The notes beneath the pieces were generated by a model. That model was not told where the DNA came from. It saw nothing but the letters and a program-made list of their open reading frames with translations, and made no database searches. Below are positions 8,830-18,734 of a stretch of DNA of 64,000 nucleotides, in pieces (within the stretch, counting starts at the first letter, position 1; each line of letters opens with the position of its first letter). The position numbers and the translations under genes are program-made. Source of the DNA: Amaricoccus macauensis (GTDB lineage: Bacteria > Pseudomonadota > Alphaproteobacteria > Rhodobacterales > Rhodobacteraceae); NCBI RefSeq assembly GCF_014201905.1, contig NZ_JACHFM010000001.1, positions 634,994 through 698,993 of the forward strand. Direction: 5' to 3'.

Positions 8830-8864
8830 GGCGCCTTGATGAAGCGGCCGCTTCATCAGGCGCC
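8830..8864. repeat. Long inverted repeat with a perfect 22-bp core
   Basis: Positions 8837-8858 form a perfect palindrome centred on CGGCCG, with arms TGATGAAGCGG. On each side stands GGCGCC (8830-8835 and 8859-8864), offset by one unpaired T at 8836. As RNA this could fold into a long hairpin downstream of the DsbA-like gene, but no T-run follows, so it is not a classic intrinsic terminator. It could equally be a protein-binding site. Confidence 0.6.
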
Positions 8865-9001
8865 TCCCGGGCAGATCCTGTCCCCGGTACCAGCACCCGC
8901 CATCCTCGCCCGGGAGGCCCCGGCGAAAGCCGCGACGGCCCATGAGCGCGGCGCGGGCCGGACGGCGCCACACGCGGGCGGCCGACGCGCCGCTTCGCCT
9001 G

Positions 9002-9052
9002 CCACGGGCCACGTGATCCACGGGCCACGCGAACCGCGAACCACGGGCCACG
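9002..9052 (+). repeat. Three direct copies of CCACGGGCCACG
   Basis: The 12-mer CCACGGGCCACG occurs at 9002-9013, 9018-9029 and 9041-9052, with 4-nt and 11-nt spacers. The set ends 73 nt before the alaC-like start codon. It could be a regulator site array or simple slippage; nothing decides between them. Confidence 0.55.
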
Positions 9053-9125
9053 AACTTCGTCCTGTCCTTCGCGGCGCCCGGAGCGTATAACCCCGCTCCC
9101 TGCATTCAGCCTCCGAACCCGCGCC

Positions 9126-10373
9126 ATGGCCGACGAAGAATTCTACCGCATCAAGCGCCTTCCCCCGTATGTCTTCGCCGAGGTGAACCGGCTCAAGGCC
9201 CGCTATCGCGCCGAGGGGATGGACATCATCGACTTCGGCATGGGCAATCCCGACATGGATACGCCCCGCCACATCGTCGACAAGCTCATCGAGACGGTGC
9301 AGAGGCCGCGCACCCACCGCTATTCCGCCTCCAAGGGCATCCCGGGCCTGCGTCGGGCACAGGCCGGATACTATGCCCGCCGCTTCGGGGTCAGCGTCGA
9401 TCCCGAGACGGAGGTGGTCGCGACGCTCGGCTCCAAGGAGGGCCTCGCGAACCTCGCCATGGCGATCACCGCCCCCGGCGACGTGATGCTGGTGCCGAAC
9501 CCGTCCTATCCGATCCACCCCTACGGCTTCATGATCGCCGGCGGCACGCTGCGCCACGTGCCGGCACTCCACGATGGCCGCTTCGACCCGGAGGAATACC
9601 TCCGCGCGCTCGACCGGGCCGTCCTGCACTCGGTGCCGAAGCCCGTCGCGGTCGTGGTGTCATTCCCGTCGAACCCGACGGCGCAGGTGTGCGATCTCGA
9701 TTTCTACCGCGATCTCATTGCCTTCGCGAAGAAGCATCACCTCTGGGTGCTCTCCGATCTCGCCTACTCGGAAGTCTACTTCGATGACAATCCGCCGCCG
9801 TCGATCCTGCAGGTCGATGGCGCGAAGGACGTGGCGGTCGAGTTCACCTCGCTCTCCAAGACCTATTCGATGCCCGGCTGGCGCATGGGCTTCGCGGTGG
9901 GCAACCGCCGGCTCATCGACGCGCTGACCCGCATCAAGTCCTACCTCGACTATGGCGCCTTCACCCCGGTACAGGTCGCCGCCGCCGCCGCGCTCAACGG
10001 CCCGCAGGAGTGCGTCGCCGAGATCCGCTCGATCTACAAGCACCGTCGCGACGTGCTGATCGACTCGATGGCGCGCGCCGGCTGGCAGATCCCGTCGCCG
10101 CCGGCGACGATGTTCGCCTGGGCGCCGGTGCCGAAGCCGTTCGAGGCGATCGGCTCCATGGGCTTCTCGAAGATCCTGCTGCGCGAGGCCGAGGTCGCGG
10201 TCGCGCCGGGCGTCGGTTTCGGCGAGTACGGCGAGGGCTACGTCCGCCTCGGGCTCGTGGAGAACGAGCAGCGCATCCGGCAGGCGGCGCGCGGCGTGAA
10301 GAAGGTGCTGGCCAACGCCGACGCCCTCGTCGAGCGCTACCGCGCCGAAGAAGAGGCCGAAGTGGTCAGCTGA
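9126..10373 (+). CDS. alaC: Alanine (glutamate-pyruvate) aminotransferase, AlaC-type
   Basis: This is a PLP-dependent class I aminotransferase of 415 residues. The start EEFYRIKRLPPYVFAEVN and the stretch IIDFGMGNPDMDTPRHIV match the AlaC/YfdZ group, which interconverts alanine/2-oxoglutarate and pyruvate/glutamate. The PLP lysine is in SLSKTYSMPGWRMGFAVG, with the upstream SNPTAQV and SDLAYSEV substrate and cofactor contacts. In several alphaproteobacteria this gene precedes homoserine dehydrogenase, but here a convergent comEC-like gene follows. The family is clear; alanine specificity is inferred from similarity. Confidence 0.87.
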   Translation: MADEEFYRIKRLPPYVFAEVNRLKARYRAEGMDIIDFGMGNPDMDTPRHIVDKLIETVQRPRTHRYSASKGIPGLRRAQAGYYARRFGVSVDPETEVVATLGSKEGLANLAMAITAPGDVMLVPNPSYPIHPYGFMIAGGTLRHVPALHDGRFDPEEYLRALDRAVLHSVPKPVAVVVSFPSNPTAQVCDLDFYRDLIAFAKKHHLWVLSDLAYSEVYFDDNPPPSILQVDGAKDVAVEFTSLSKTYSMPGWRMGFAVGNRRLIDALTRIKSYLDYGAFTPVQVAAAAALNGPQECVAEIRSIYKHRRDVLIDSMARAGWQIPSPPATMFAWAPVPKPFEAIGSMGFSKILLREAEVAVAPGVGFGEYGEGYVRLGLVENEQRIRQAARGVKKVLANADALVERYRAEEEAEVVS

Positions 10374-10402
10374 CAGCGGCGGCCTCGGCCCCCCGGTCCT
10401 CT

Positions 10403-12451
10403 TCATCCGGTCCACGGGCGCCCGCGGCTCACCGCGCGGGCGCCTTCGACGTGGAGGCCGGTTCTCGTCAGCCGGATCGCCAGCGCGCCGTCGCGCCGCA
10501 GCCGCTCCTTGCCGACGAAGAGGCAGCGCCCCGTGGGGGCCTCGGCCCAGTTCGGCGCGATGAGCACCGCCGCCGTGTCGCAGAGCCCGGCCTCGGCTTT
10601 CGACGCACCGACGTAGAGCACCGTCCCGACCCCGGGCACATCCGCCCGGATACGATGCTTCACCCGCCGGAGGTTGCCGCGGGCGTAGGCTTCTTCCGGC
10701 GAGGCGAGATCGCCGTCCTCGCGCAGCCACGCCTCGGCGGCGAAGCCGTTGCCGGTGCCGCTCAGAACCCGGCCGGCGGCGGTGCGGAATCCGAAGAGCC
10801 GGCCGTCGTCGGCGATCACCACATCCGGCCGGGCGTGCGCGGCCCAGAACACGAGGCCGACGCCGGCGAGCCCGACCCCGGCCCAGCGGCCGCGGCCGAT
10901 CCAGAGCACGAAGACGATGCCGCCGAGCACGAGGAGCGCAAGGCTCGCGGGCGGCCCCGCCGGCACGCCCGTCACCGCGCCGCCGAAGCTCGCGACGAGG
11001 CGCGCCACCGCGATCACGTAGTCCATGCCCAGTCCCGCGAGCCGGAACGGCAGCCAGTCGAGCCCGAAGGGTGCCGCGATCACGCCGATCACCGCCGCGG
11101 GCATGACGACGAGCCCCATGGCCGGCATCGCCAGCAGGTTCGCGATGAGCCCGTACTGCGTCATGGTGTTGAAGTGGAAGGCCGCGATCGGCCCGGTGGC
11201 GAGGCCGGCGACCAGCGATGTCATCGCGAGCCCGACCACCGGTTTCGGATAGCGCCAGCCGCGGGCGGTCTGGACCGTCTTCCACCACGCCCGGGAGCGC
11301 AGCCCCTCGAAGGTGGCAATGAGCGCGACGGTCGCCGCGAACGACATCTGGAACCCCGGCTGCACCAGACTCTCGGGCGCGAAGAGCAGGACCACGAACC
11401 CCGCGAGCGCCACCGCCCGCATGGTGAGCGCCGGCCGGTCGAGCAGGACCGCCACCAGCACGGTCGCGGTCATCACGTAGGAGCGCTGCGCCGGCACGTC
11501 GAGGCCCGAGACCACGAGATAGGCGAGCCCCGCAACGAGGGCCACCGCCGCCGCGATCTTCTTCAGCGGCCAGCGCAGCGCCAGCGCCGGCACGAGGGCG
11601 AGGCCAGAGCGGATGAGACCGAACACCGCGGCGGCGAGCAGGCTCATGTGGAGGCCGGAGATCGAGACGATGTGGTAGAGGCTCGACACCCGGAGCGCGT
11701 CTTCGACCGAGCGGTCGATGCCCGACCGGTCGCCGGTCAGGATCGCCGCGGCGAAGGCGCCGCCCTGGTTCGGCACCTGCTGCTGGATGTGACGCGAGGC
11801 GGCCATCCGGGCGCGGAACGCCAGCTGCGAGAAGCTGCCCGCGTCGGAGCCTTCGGTCTCCACCACGGGGCCGCGGGCGTAACCCACCGCGCCGAGCCGC
11901 TCGAACCACGCCTGCCGGCGATAGTCGAAGGCGCCCGGCTCGGATGGCGCGGGCGGCGGCGTCAGCCGCGCCTCGGTCATCAGCCGCAGGCCCGGCTGAA
12001 GCAGGCTGATCGGCGTCGCGGGATCGACCGACACCCGCACCCGCGCCGGCACCCGGTCCGGGTCCATCCCGGTGATCGCCACGCGGTCGAGCAGCACCCG
12101 CGGGCGGTCGGACGCGGAGCGGTCGAGCCCGACCACGCGCCCCGAGACCGTCGCCACCACCGGGTAGGCGAGGACCGGCGCGGCCACCGATCGCGCGCGA
12201 AGTGCGACCACTTCGAACCCGATCCCTGGCAGCAGAACCAGAAGCAGCGCGACACGGGCGACCTGCCCCGCCGGCCGGATGGCCGCCGCGAGGAGGACAA
12301 GAACGACGCCCAGCGCCGCGAGCATCCAGCCCCCGGGCTCGACAGGCAGCGCGAAGTAGAGCGCGATCCCGAGGCCGAAGAGCACGGGCAGCCAGAGCGC
12401 GAAGGCGGGTCGCTGCGCCTCGATCAGCGCGAAGAGCCGCGTCACACCCAT
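10403..12451 (-). CDS. ComEC/Rec2-family DNA-uptake channel protein
   Basis: This is a polytopic inner-membrane protein of about 682 residues. It has an N-terminal DUF4131-like region and a central competence domain with [36 protein letters not shown], a ComEC hallmark, followed by several membrane helices. A longer reading frame reaches 12568 but would overlap gltX, so the ATG at 12451 (with AGGG upstream) is preferred. The C-terminus lacks an obvious metallo-beta-lactamase HxHxDH motif. ComEC carries single-stranded DNA across the inner membrane. No other competence gene is in the window. Confidence 0.86.
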   Translation of the reverse strand: MGVTRLFALIEAQRPAFALWLPVLFGLGIALYFALPVEPGGWMLAALGVVLVLLAAAIRPAGQVARVALLLVLLPGIGFEVVALRARSVAAPVLAYPVVATVSGRVVGLDRSASDRPRVLLDRVAITGMDPDRVPARVRVSVDPATPISLLQPGLRLMTEARLTPPPAPSEPGAFDYRRQAWFERLGAVGYARGPVVETEGSDAGSFSQLAFRARMAASRHIQQQVPNQGGAFAAAILTGDRSGIDRSVEDALRVSSLYHIVSISGLHMSLLAAAVFGLIRSGLALVPALALRWPLKKIAAAVALVAGLAYLVVSGLDVPAQRSYVMTATVLVAVLLDRPALTMRAVALAGFVVLLFAPESLVQPGFQMSFAATVALIATFEGLRSRAWWKTVQTARGWRYPKPVVGLAMTSLVAGLATGPIAAFHFNTMTQYGLIANLLAMPAMGLVVMPAAVIGVIAAPFGLDWLPFRLAGLGMDYVIAVARLVASFGGAVTGVPAGPPASLALLVLGGIVFVLWIGRGRWAGVGLAGVGLVFWAAHARPDVVIADDGRLFGFRTAAGRVLSGTGNGFAAEAWLREDGDLASPEEAYARGNLRRVKHRIRADVPGVGTVLYVGASKAEAGLCDTAAVLIAPNWAEAPTGRCLFVGKERLRRDGALAIRLTRTGLHVEGARAVSRGRPWTG

Positions 12452-12524
12452 CCCTTGCCCTCGCCGCCGCAATTGTCCTAAGCACGACACCTGCTGCCCG
12501 CATGGTTGCCAGGAGGTTAAGCCC

Positions 12525-13967
12525 ATGCCTTCCACCCCCATGCCGTCATCCCCGTCAGGGGTCGTCACCCGCTTCGCCCCATCGCCAACCGGCTACCTGC
12601 ACATCGGCGGCGCCCGCACGGCGCTCTTCAACTGGCTCTATGCCCGGCACACCGGCGGCAAGTTCCTGTTGCGGATCGAGGACACCGACCGCGCCCGCTC
12701 CACGCCCGAGGCCACGGAGAAGATCTTCGAGGGGCTGCGCTGGCTCGGTCTCGACTGGGACGGCGACGCCATCAGCCAGTTCGACCGCGCGCCGCGCCAC
12801 GCCGAGGTCGCCCGCGAGATGATCGCACGCGGCACCGCCTATCCCTGCTGGTCGACCCAGGAGGAGATCGAGGCATTCCGCGAGACGGCGAAGGCCGAAG
12901 GCCGGCCGCCGCTTTTCCTCTCACCCTGGCGCGACGCCGATCCCGCCACCGCCCCCGACGCGCCCTTCGTCGTCCGGCTGAAGGCGCCGCGCGACGGCGA
13001 GACCACGGTCAGCGACCTCGTGCAGGGCGACGTGACCTGGAAGAACGAGACCCTCGACGACCTGATCCTGCTGCGCTCCGACGGCACGCCGACCTACATG
13101 CTGGCAGTGGTGGTGGATGACCACGACATGAACGTCACCCACATCATCCGCGGCGACGACCACCTGACGAACTCGGCGCGCCAGACGCTGATCTATCGCG
13201 GCATGGGATGGGACGTGCCGGCGATGGCGCACATCCCGCTGATCCACGGCCCGGACGGCAAGAAGCTCTCGAAGCGCCACGGCGCCCTCGGGGTCGATGC
13301 CTATCGCGACATGGGCTATCCGGCCGAGGCGATGCGCAACTACCTCGCCCGGCTCGGCTGGAGCCACGGCAACGACGAGGTCTTCACCACCGAACAGGCG
13401 ATCGGCTGGTTCGACCTCACCCACATCGGCAAGGCCCCGGCGCGCTTCGACTACGCCAAGCTCGAGAGCCTCTCGGGCCAGCATATCCGGGCGATGGACG
13501 ACTCGGCTCTTCTCGGCGAACTCGAAGGTTTTCTTGCAGCGCAAAATCGTCCGGCGCTAACGGACACCGAGCGCGCCCAGATGCTCCGCGCCATGACCGG
13601 CCTCAAGGAGCGCGCAAAGATACTCCCACAAGTTCTTGACATGGCGAGCTTTATACTTGGAAAGCGACCATTTGCACCGGATGCCGCAGGAGCGAAGGCA
13701 CTGGCGTCCGCTCCGGCAGGCATGATGGAAAAATTGACTTCGCGCCTGCGAAACGCTAACTGGACACCCAGCGACCTTGAGACGGTCGTCCGTGAGTTTT
13801 CCACCGATGAGGGGCTGGGCCTTGGCAAGGTCGCGCAGCCGCTTCGCGTGGCGCTGTCCGGCCGCACCGTGTCCTTGGGCGTATTCGACATGATGGATAT
13901 CCTGGGCCAGACCGAAAGCCTCGCTCGGCTGGAAGATTGCGTGAATTCGGCAGCGACGGGCGCATGA
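12525..13967 (+). CDS. gltX: Glutamyl-tRNA synthetase
   Basis: The 480-residue class I aminoacyl-tRNA synthetase charges tRNA-Glu (in many alphaproteobacteria it also mischarges tRNA-Gln). The HIGH-type motif is [19 protein letters not shown], and the KMSKS-type loop is [12 protein letters not shown]. The conserved [20 protein letters not shown] stretch is also present. AGGAGG sits 8 nt before the ATG. It is divergent from the comEC-like gene and precedes citrate synthase. The start of its coding region carries a short Ser/Pro-rich extension. Confidence 0.96.
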   Translation: MPSTPMPSSPSGVVTRFAPSPTGYLHIGGARTALFNWLYARHTGGKFLLRIEDTDRARSTPEATEKIFEGLRWLGLDWDGDAISQFDRAPRHAEVAREMIARGTAYPCWSTQEEIEAFRETAKAEGRPPLFLSPWRDADPATAPDAPFVVRLKAPRDGETTVSDLVQGDVTWKNETLDDLILLRSDGTPTYMLAVVVDDHDMNVTHIIRGDDHLTNSARQTLIYRGMGWDVPAMAHIPLIHGPDGKKLSKRHGALGVDAYRDMGYPAEAMRNYLARLGWSHGNDEVFTTEQAIGWFDLTHIGKAPARFDYAKLESLSGQHIRAMDDSALLGELEGFLAAQNRPALTDTERAQMLRAMTGLKERAKILPQVLDMASFILGKRPFAPDAAGAKALASAPAGMMEKLTSRLRNANWTPSDLETVVREFSTDEGLGLGKVAQPLRVALSGRTVSLGVFDMMDILGQTESLARLEDCVNSAATGA

Positions 13968-14040
13968 CGCGGTTCCCGTCGCTGGCGCGGAATGAATATG
14001 GCGACCGCGCCGTGCGGTCCCTGCGACAGAGGGGATGACT

Positions 14041-15316
<1,276 letters not shown>

Positions 15317-15339
<23 letters not shown>

Positions 15340-15829
15340 AACCGGGACGGAGGCGCCGGAAAGCGCCTCCGTCACCCGCGTCCGCGCTGACGCCGCCCGT
15401 CGCGGTCTCGATATCGAGCCACGGCGGCTCGACGACAGCACCCGCACCGCCGAGCAGGCGGCTGCGGCCTGCGGGGTCAGTCTCGATCAGATCGTGAAGT
15501 CGATCGTCTTCCGCGAAGCGGGCTCAGAACGGCACGTGCTGTTCCTGACCGCTGGCGGCAACCGCGTCGATCCGGCGCGCGCGGCGGAGCTTGCCGGCGC
15601 GCCGCTCGGCAAGGCAGACGCCACCAGCGTGCGCATGGTGACCGGTTTCGCGATCGGCGGCGTCGCCCCCCTCGGACACCTGACGCCGATCGACACGTGG
15701 CTCGACCCCCGGCTCCTCGATTTCGAGGTGGTGTGGGCGGCGGCGGGGACGCCGCACCACGTGTTCCCGGTGTCGCCCACCGCGCTCGCCGCAGCGATCG
15801 GCGCAACGGTCGCCGCTTTCACCGCCTGA
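15317..15829 (+). CDS. YbaK/EbsC-type aminoacyl-tRNA deacylase
   Basis: This 170-residue single-domain protein belongs to the YbaK/ProX editing family. It has the conserved [21 protein letters not shown] and [12 protein letters not shown] segments, the last forming the substrate pocket. Relatives hydrolyse mischarged Cys-tRNA-Pro or Ala-tRNA-Pro in trans. The start overlaps gltA by 23 nt in another frame, and a terminator-like hairpin follows 20 nt after the stop, so gltA-ybaK probably form one transcript. Exact tRNA specificity is unknown. Confidence 0.87.
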
Positions 15830-15848
15830 GCGCCACCTGATTCGACGA

Positions 15849-15889
15849 AATGCGAGGCAGGGCCTTCCCCGGAACCCGGGCCTCGCATT
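15849..15889 (+). terminator. Probable terminator after gltA-ybaK
   Basis: Arms AATGCGAGGC (15849-15858) and GCCTCGCATT (15880-15889) form a perfect 10-bp stem, extended by an imperfect ACGA/TCGT base. A pyrimidine-rich TCCCTTTCTT follows, as expected for intrinsic termination on the plus strand. Confidence 0.7.
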
Positions 15890-16011
15890 CGTGAGTCCCT
15901 TTCTTCCGCCGATCTGGTATCCTTCCCGGACAGAGAGAGGCTACCGCCGTGGCGGGCCGATCCGTCGCGCCGCAAGGCCTCCCGCCAGAAACGAGCCTGT
16001 CGGAGGAAGCC

Positions 16012-16872
16012 ATGCCTAAGACCATTGGGAATCCGCTCTCCTGGAGCGTCGATCACGCGAAGGCGGTCGGCCAGCATCTCGGCTCGGTCGCGACCCACGT
16101 CGGCCACGAGACCGACGGCCTGACCCTGCCCGAGGTCCGGCGCATCCGGGTCGAGGACCTTCGTGAGGTATTGCGCCGCGGCGTCGATGACTTCATGGCC
16201 TGCCGCACGGACGTCGCCTTCCTCTGCCTGCTCTACCCGGCGATCGGCCTGCTCGTCGCGTGGTTCGCTCTCGACCGCAATCTTCTGCCGCTCTTGTTCC
16301 CGGCGATCTCGGGCCTCGCCATCGTCGGTCCGGTTGCCGCGGTCGGTCTCTACGAGATGAGCCGGCAGCGCGAGATGGGCCTGGAACCGGGCTGGGCGCA
16401 CGCCTTCGGGGTGGTGAAGTCGCCGAACTTCGGCGCGATTCTCGCGCTTGGCCTGATGCTCGGCGCGCTCTTTGTCGTCTGGATCCTCACCGCTCACGGC
16501 ATCTACTCCGCCACCATGGGCTATGAGGCGCCCGCCTCGATCGGCGCCTTCGCGCGCGACGTGATGACGACACCGGCCGGCATCACCATGGCGATCATCG
16601 GTATCGTGGTCGGTGCGCTCTTCGCCGCTCTGGCGCTTGCGGTCAGTGTCGTCGCCTTCCCGCTTCTCCTCGACCGTGGCGTTGGTGTTCCAGCGGCGAT
16701 CATCACCTCGCTCCGCGTCACCGCAGCGAACCCGGTGCCGATCGCGGTGTGGGGCTTCATCGTCGCGGCTGGCCTCGTGCTCGGGTCGATCCCGCTCTTC
16801 CTCGGCCTCATCGTGGTGATGCCGATCCTCGGGCACGCCACCTGGCATCTCTATCGCCGCACGGTGGTGTGA
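16012..16872 (+). CDS. DUF2189-family integral membrane protein
   Basis: The 286-residue protein begins with a soluble segment (~60 residues, ending VRRIRVEDLREVLRRG) and continues with about six membrane helices (for example AFLCLLYPAIGLLVAWFAL and AILALGLMLGALFVVWIL). The layout fits the DUF2189 family of proteobacteria, whose function is unknown. ATG 16012 is chosen because GGAGG stands at 16002-16006; the frame is open further upstream. It lies between the gltA unit and hemH and is separated from both by hairpins, so it is probably monocistronic. Confidence 0.8.
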   Translation: MPKTIGNPLSWSVDHAKAVGQHLGSVATHVGHETDGLTLPEVRRIRVEDLREVLRRGVDDFMACRTDVAFLCLLYPAIGLLVAWFALDRNLLPLLFPAISGLAIVGPVAAVGLYEMSRQREMGLEPGWAHAFGVVKSPNFGAILALGLMLGALFVVWILTAHGIYSATMGYEAPASIGAFARDVMTTPAGITMAIIGIVVGALFAALALAVSVVAFPLLLDRGVGVPAAIITSLRVTAANPVPIAVWGFIVAAGLVLGSIPLFLGLIVVMPILGHATWHLYRRTVV

Positions 16873-16897
16873 TCCCTGACAGGGGCCCCCTGGACGT

Positions 16898-16917
16898 CCC
16901 GGCCGATTGAGGCCGGG
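16898..16917 (+). terminator. Short hairpin after the DUF2189 gene
   Basis: CCCGGCC and GGCCGGG form a perfect 7-bp stem with a GATTGA loop, 25 nt after the stop codon and 25 nt before the hemH start. No T-run follows, so termination is only possible. Confidence 0.4.
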
Positions 16918-16942
16918 GCCGAAGCGGGCTAGAGAGCAGGGC

Positions 16943-18001
16943 ATGACCGATGCACCCTCTCTTCCCGGCCACCTGACCCCTGCCCCGGCTGACCATCCGC
17001 GGGTTCCACGGGCGAAGGTCGGTGTCATCCTCGCCAACCTCGGCACGCCGGACGCCACCGACTACTGGTCGATGCGCCGCTACCTGAACGAGTTCCTGTC
17101 CGACGAGCGGGTGATCGACCTGCCCCGCTGGAAGTGGCAGCCGATCCTTCAGCTGATCATCCTGTCGAAGCGGCCGAAGAGTTCCGGCGCCAACTACGAC
17201 AAGATCTGGGACCGGGAGCATGACGCAAGCCCGCTGCTCGTCATCACCCGCGAGCAGACCGCCGCCGTCGCCGCCGCCATGGCGGAGCGTCATGGCGAGG
17301 GCGTCATGGTCGACTTCGCCATGCGCTACGGCAATCCCTCCACGAAGTCGGTCATCGAGAAGATGGCGCAGGCGGGATGCGAGCGGATCGCGTTCTTCCC
17401 GCTCTATCCGCAGTATTCCGCGCCCACCACCGCCACCGCCAACGATCAGGCGTTTCGCGCGCTCATGCAGTTGCGACGGCAGCCGGCGTTTCGCACGGTG
17501 CCGAGCTACCACGACCATCCGCTCTATATCGAGGCGTTGGCGCGTTCGGTGGAAGACGCCTATGGCGGCCTCGACCGCCGGCCGGACCTGCTCGTCACCA
17601 GCTATCACGGCATGCCGGAGCGCTATCTGCGCGAGGGCGACCCCTACCACTGCCAGTGCCAGAAGACGACGCGCCTGCTGCGCGAGCGCCTCGGCTGGCC
17701 GGAGGACGAGGTGGTGATCAGCTTCCAGTCGCGCTTCGGCAGCGAGGAGTGGCTGAAGCCCTATACCGTCGAGGAGGTGGCGCGCCTTGCCAAGGCCGGC
17801 AAGCGCCACATCGCGGTGATGGCGCCTGCTTTCTCAGCCGACTGCGTCGAGACGCTGGAGGAAGTGGAAGGCGAGATCCGCGAGGCATTCATGCACGCGG
17901 GTGGGGAGGGTTTCGCCTACATTCCGTGCCTGAATGCCGCGCCCACTCACATCGAGATGATGGTCTCGATCCTTGAGCGCGAGCTTTCCGGCTGGCTCTG
18001 A
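16943..18001 (+). CDS. hemH: Ferrochelatase
   Basis: Inserts Fe2+ into protoporphyrin IX, the last step of heme synthesis. The 352-residue protein has VGVILANLGTPDATDYWSMRRYL near the N-terminus, FFPLYPQYSAPTTAT, the signature LLVTSYHGMPERYL with the catalytic His, and MAPAFSADCVETLEE with the conserved acidic residues. The ATG at 16943 is preferred over an upstream TTG in the same frame. The cytochrome c maturation genes elsewhere in the window are users of its product. Confidence 0.95.
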   Translation: MTDAPSLPGHLTPAPADHPRVPRAKVGVILANLGTPDATDYWSMRRYLNEFLSDERVIDLPRWKWQPILQLIILSKRPKSSGANYDKIWDREHDASPLLVITREQTAAVAAAMAERHGEGVMVDFAMRYGNPSTKSVIEKMAQAGCERIAFFPLYPQYSAPTTATANDQAFRALMQLRRQPAFRTVPSYHDHPLYIEALARSVEDAYGGLDRRPDLLVTSYHGMPERYLREGDPYHCQCQKTTRLLRERLGWPEDEVVISFQSRFGSEEWLKPYTVEEVARLAKAGKRHIAVMAPAFSADCVETLEEVEGEIREAFMHAGGEGFAYIPCLNAAPTHIEMMVSILERELSGWL

Positions 18002-18008
18002 CCGCTGG

Positions 18009-18188
18009 TCAGCGCGACGAGGCGGCGACCACCGAGAGCGGCGCAAGCCCAGCCGCAACGAACGGTGCCACCGGCTGGCCACGATAGATGTTCAGCCCGT
18101 CACGGACGACGACTTTCCCGTCGGGCAACCGCTCGACGATCTCTCCGTAGACTGAAACCCGACTTGAAACCTGGATGGTCTGGTACAT
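18009..18188 (-). CDS. 59-residue small protein of unknown function
   Basis: Reading the minus strand from the ATG at 18188 gives a 59-residue protein beginning MYQTIQVSSRVSVYGEIVER and ending APLSVVAASSR. The codon choice and composition look coding. GGAAG lies 6 nt before the ATG, and a 7-bp hairpin (GTTTGCC...GGCAAAC, 18209-18227) with an AT-rich promoter-like region sits just upstream. It ends 8 nt from the convergent hemH stop. The middle (LPDGKVVVRDGLNIYRGQPV) resembles a small beta-sheet domain. I recognise no family. Confidence 0.62.
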   Translation of the reverse strand: MYQTIQVSSRVSVYGEIVERLPDGKVVVRDGLNIYRGQPVAPFVAAGLAPLSVVAASSR

Positions 18189-18318
18189 GGTGCGCTTCCT
18201 TCCCGACCGTTTGCCTTTGTGGCAAACTTTCTTAGTTCCGTTTCCAAAACGTTAACTGAGTCGGGTTCCAGCGTCACGAAAATTTTGCCCCTGACGGTCA
18301 CGACCTTCGACCAACGTC

Positions 18319-18726
18319 TCAGAGCCAGTCGCGAAGCATGGCAAGAAGCGGCTTGTCGGCCGGCGGCATGGGATAGGACGGCAGATCGCGCACGCCGACC
18401 CATCTCAGCGCTGCGTGCTCGCGGGCCACGGGGACACCCTGCCACTTGCGGCAGGCATAGAGCGGCATCAGCAGATGGAAGTCATCGTAGGCGTGGCTGG
18501 CAAAGGTAAGCGGCGCGAGGCAGCTCGACCACGTGTCGATGCCGAGCTCCTCCTGCAACTCGCGGATCAGGGCCGCCTCCGGCGTCTCGCCGGCCTCGAC
18601 CTTGCCTCCGGGAAACTCCCAGAGCCCGGCGAGCGACTTGCCCTCCGGGCGCTGGGCAATCAGTATCCGGCCGTCCGGGTCGATGAGCGCGACGGCCGCG
18701 ACGAGAACGAGCCTTGTGTCGCCCAT
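18319..18726 (-). CDS. mutT: MutT-type NUDIX hydrolase (8-oxo-dGTP diphosphatase)
   Basis: The 135-residue protein begins VLVAAVALIDPDGRILIAQRP and carries an exact Nudix box, GGKVEAGETPEAALIRELQEELGI (in two parts: the glycine/glutamate loop and the REx2EE helix). Its length and the KSLAGLWEFPGG lead-in match MutT, which removes 8-oxo-dGTP from the nucleotide pool. It follows argJ by 8 nt and so belongs to the parvulin-argJ-mutT unit. Confidence 0.9.
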   Translation of the reverse strand: MGDTRLVLVAAVALIDPDGRILIAQRPEGKSLAGLWEFPGGKVEAGETPEAALIRELQEELGIDTWSSCLAPLTFASHAYDDFHLLMPLYACRKWQGVPVAREHAALRWVGVRDLPSYPMPPADKPLLAMLRDWL

Positions 18727-18734
18727 CCCCGTGC

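Larger units (their letters stand above)
8719..9125. other. 407-nt intergenic region with inverted and direct repeats
   Basis: I see no convincing gene here; the reading frames lack ribosome binding sites and have proline/arginine/alanine-rich composition. The gap holds a long inverted repeat (8830-8864) and three copies of a 12-bp direct repeat (9002-9052). It separates the DsbA-like gene from the aminotransferase gene, both on the plus strand, so it should also contain the promoter of the latter. Confidence 0.6.

Noticed and set aside
10010-12481. 823-codon plus-strand frame opposite comEC
   Set aside because: Arg/His/Glu-rich antisense shadow of the ComEC coding strand.
9660-12503. 947-codon minus-strand frame across alaC and comEC
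   Set aside because: It reads out of frame through the recognisable ComEC gene and antisense to alaC; composition is arginine/alanine-rich as expected for a shadow.
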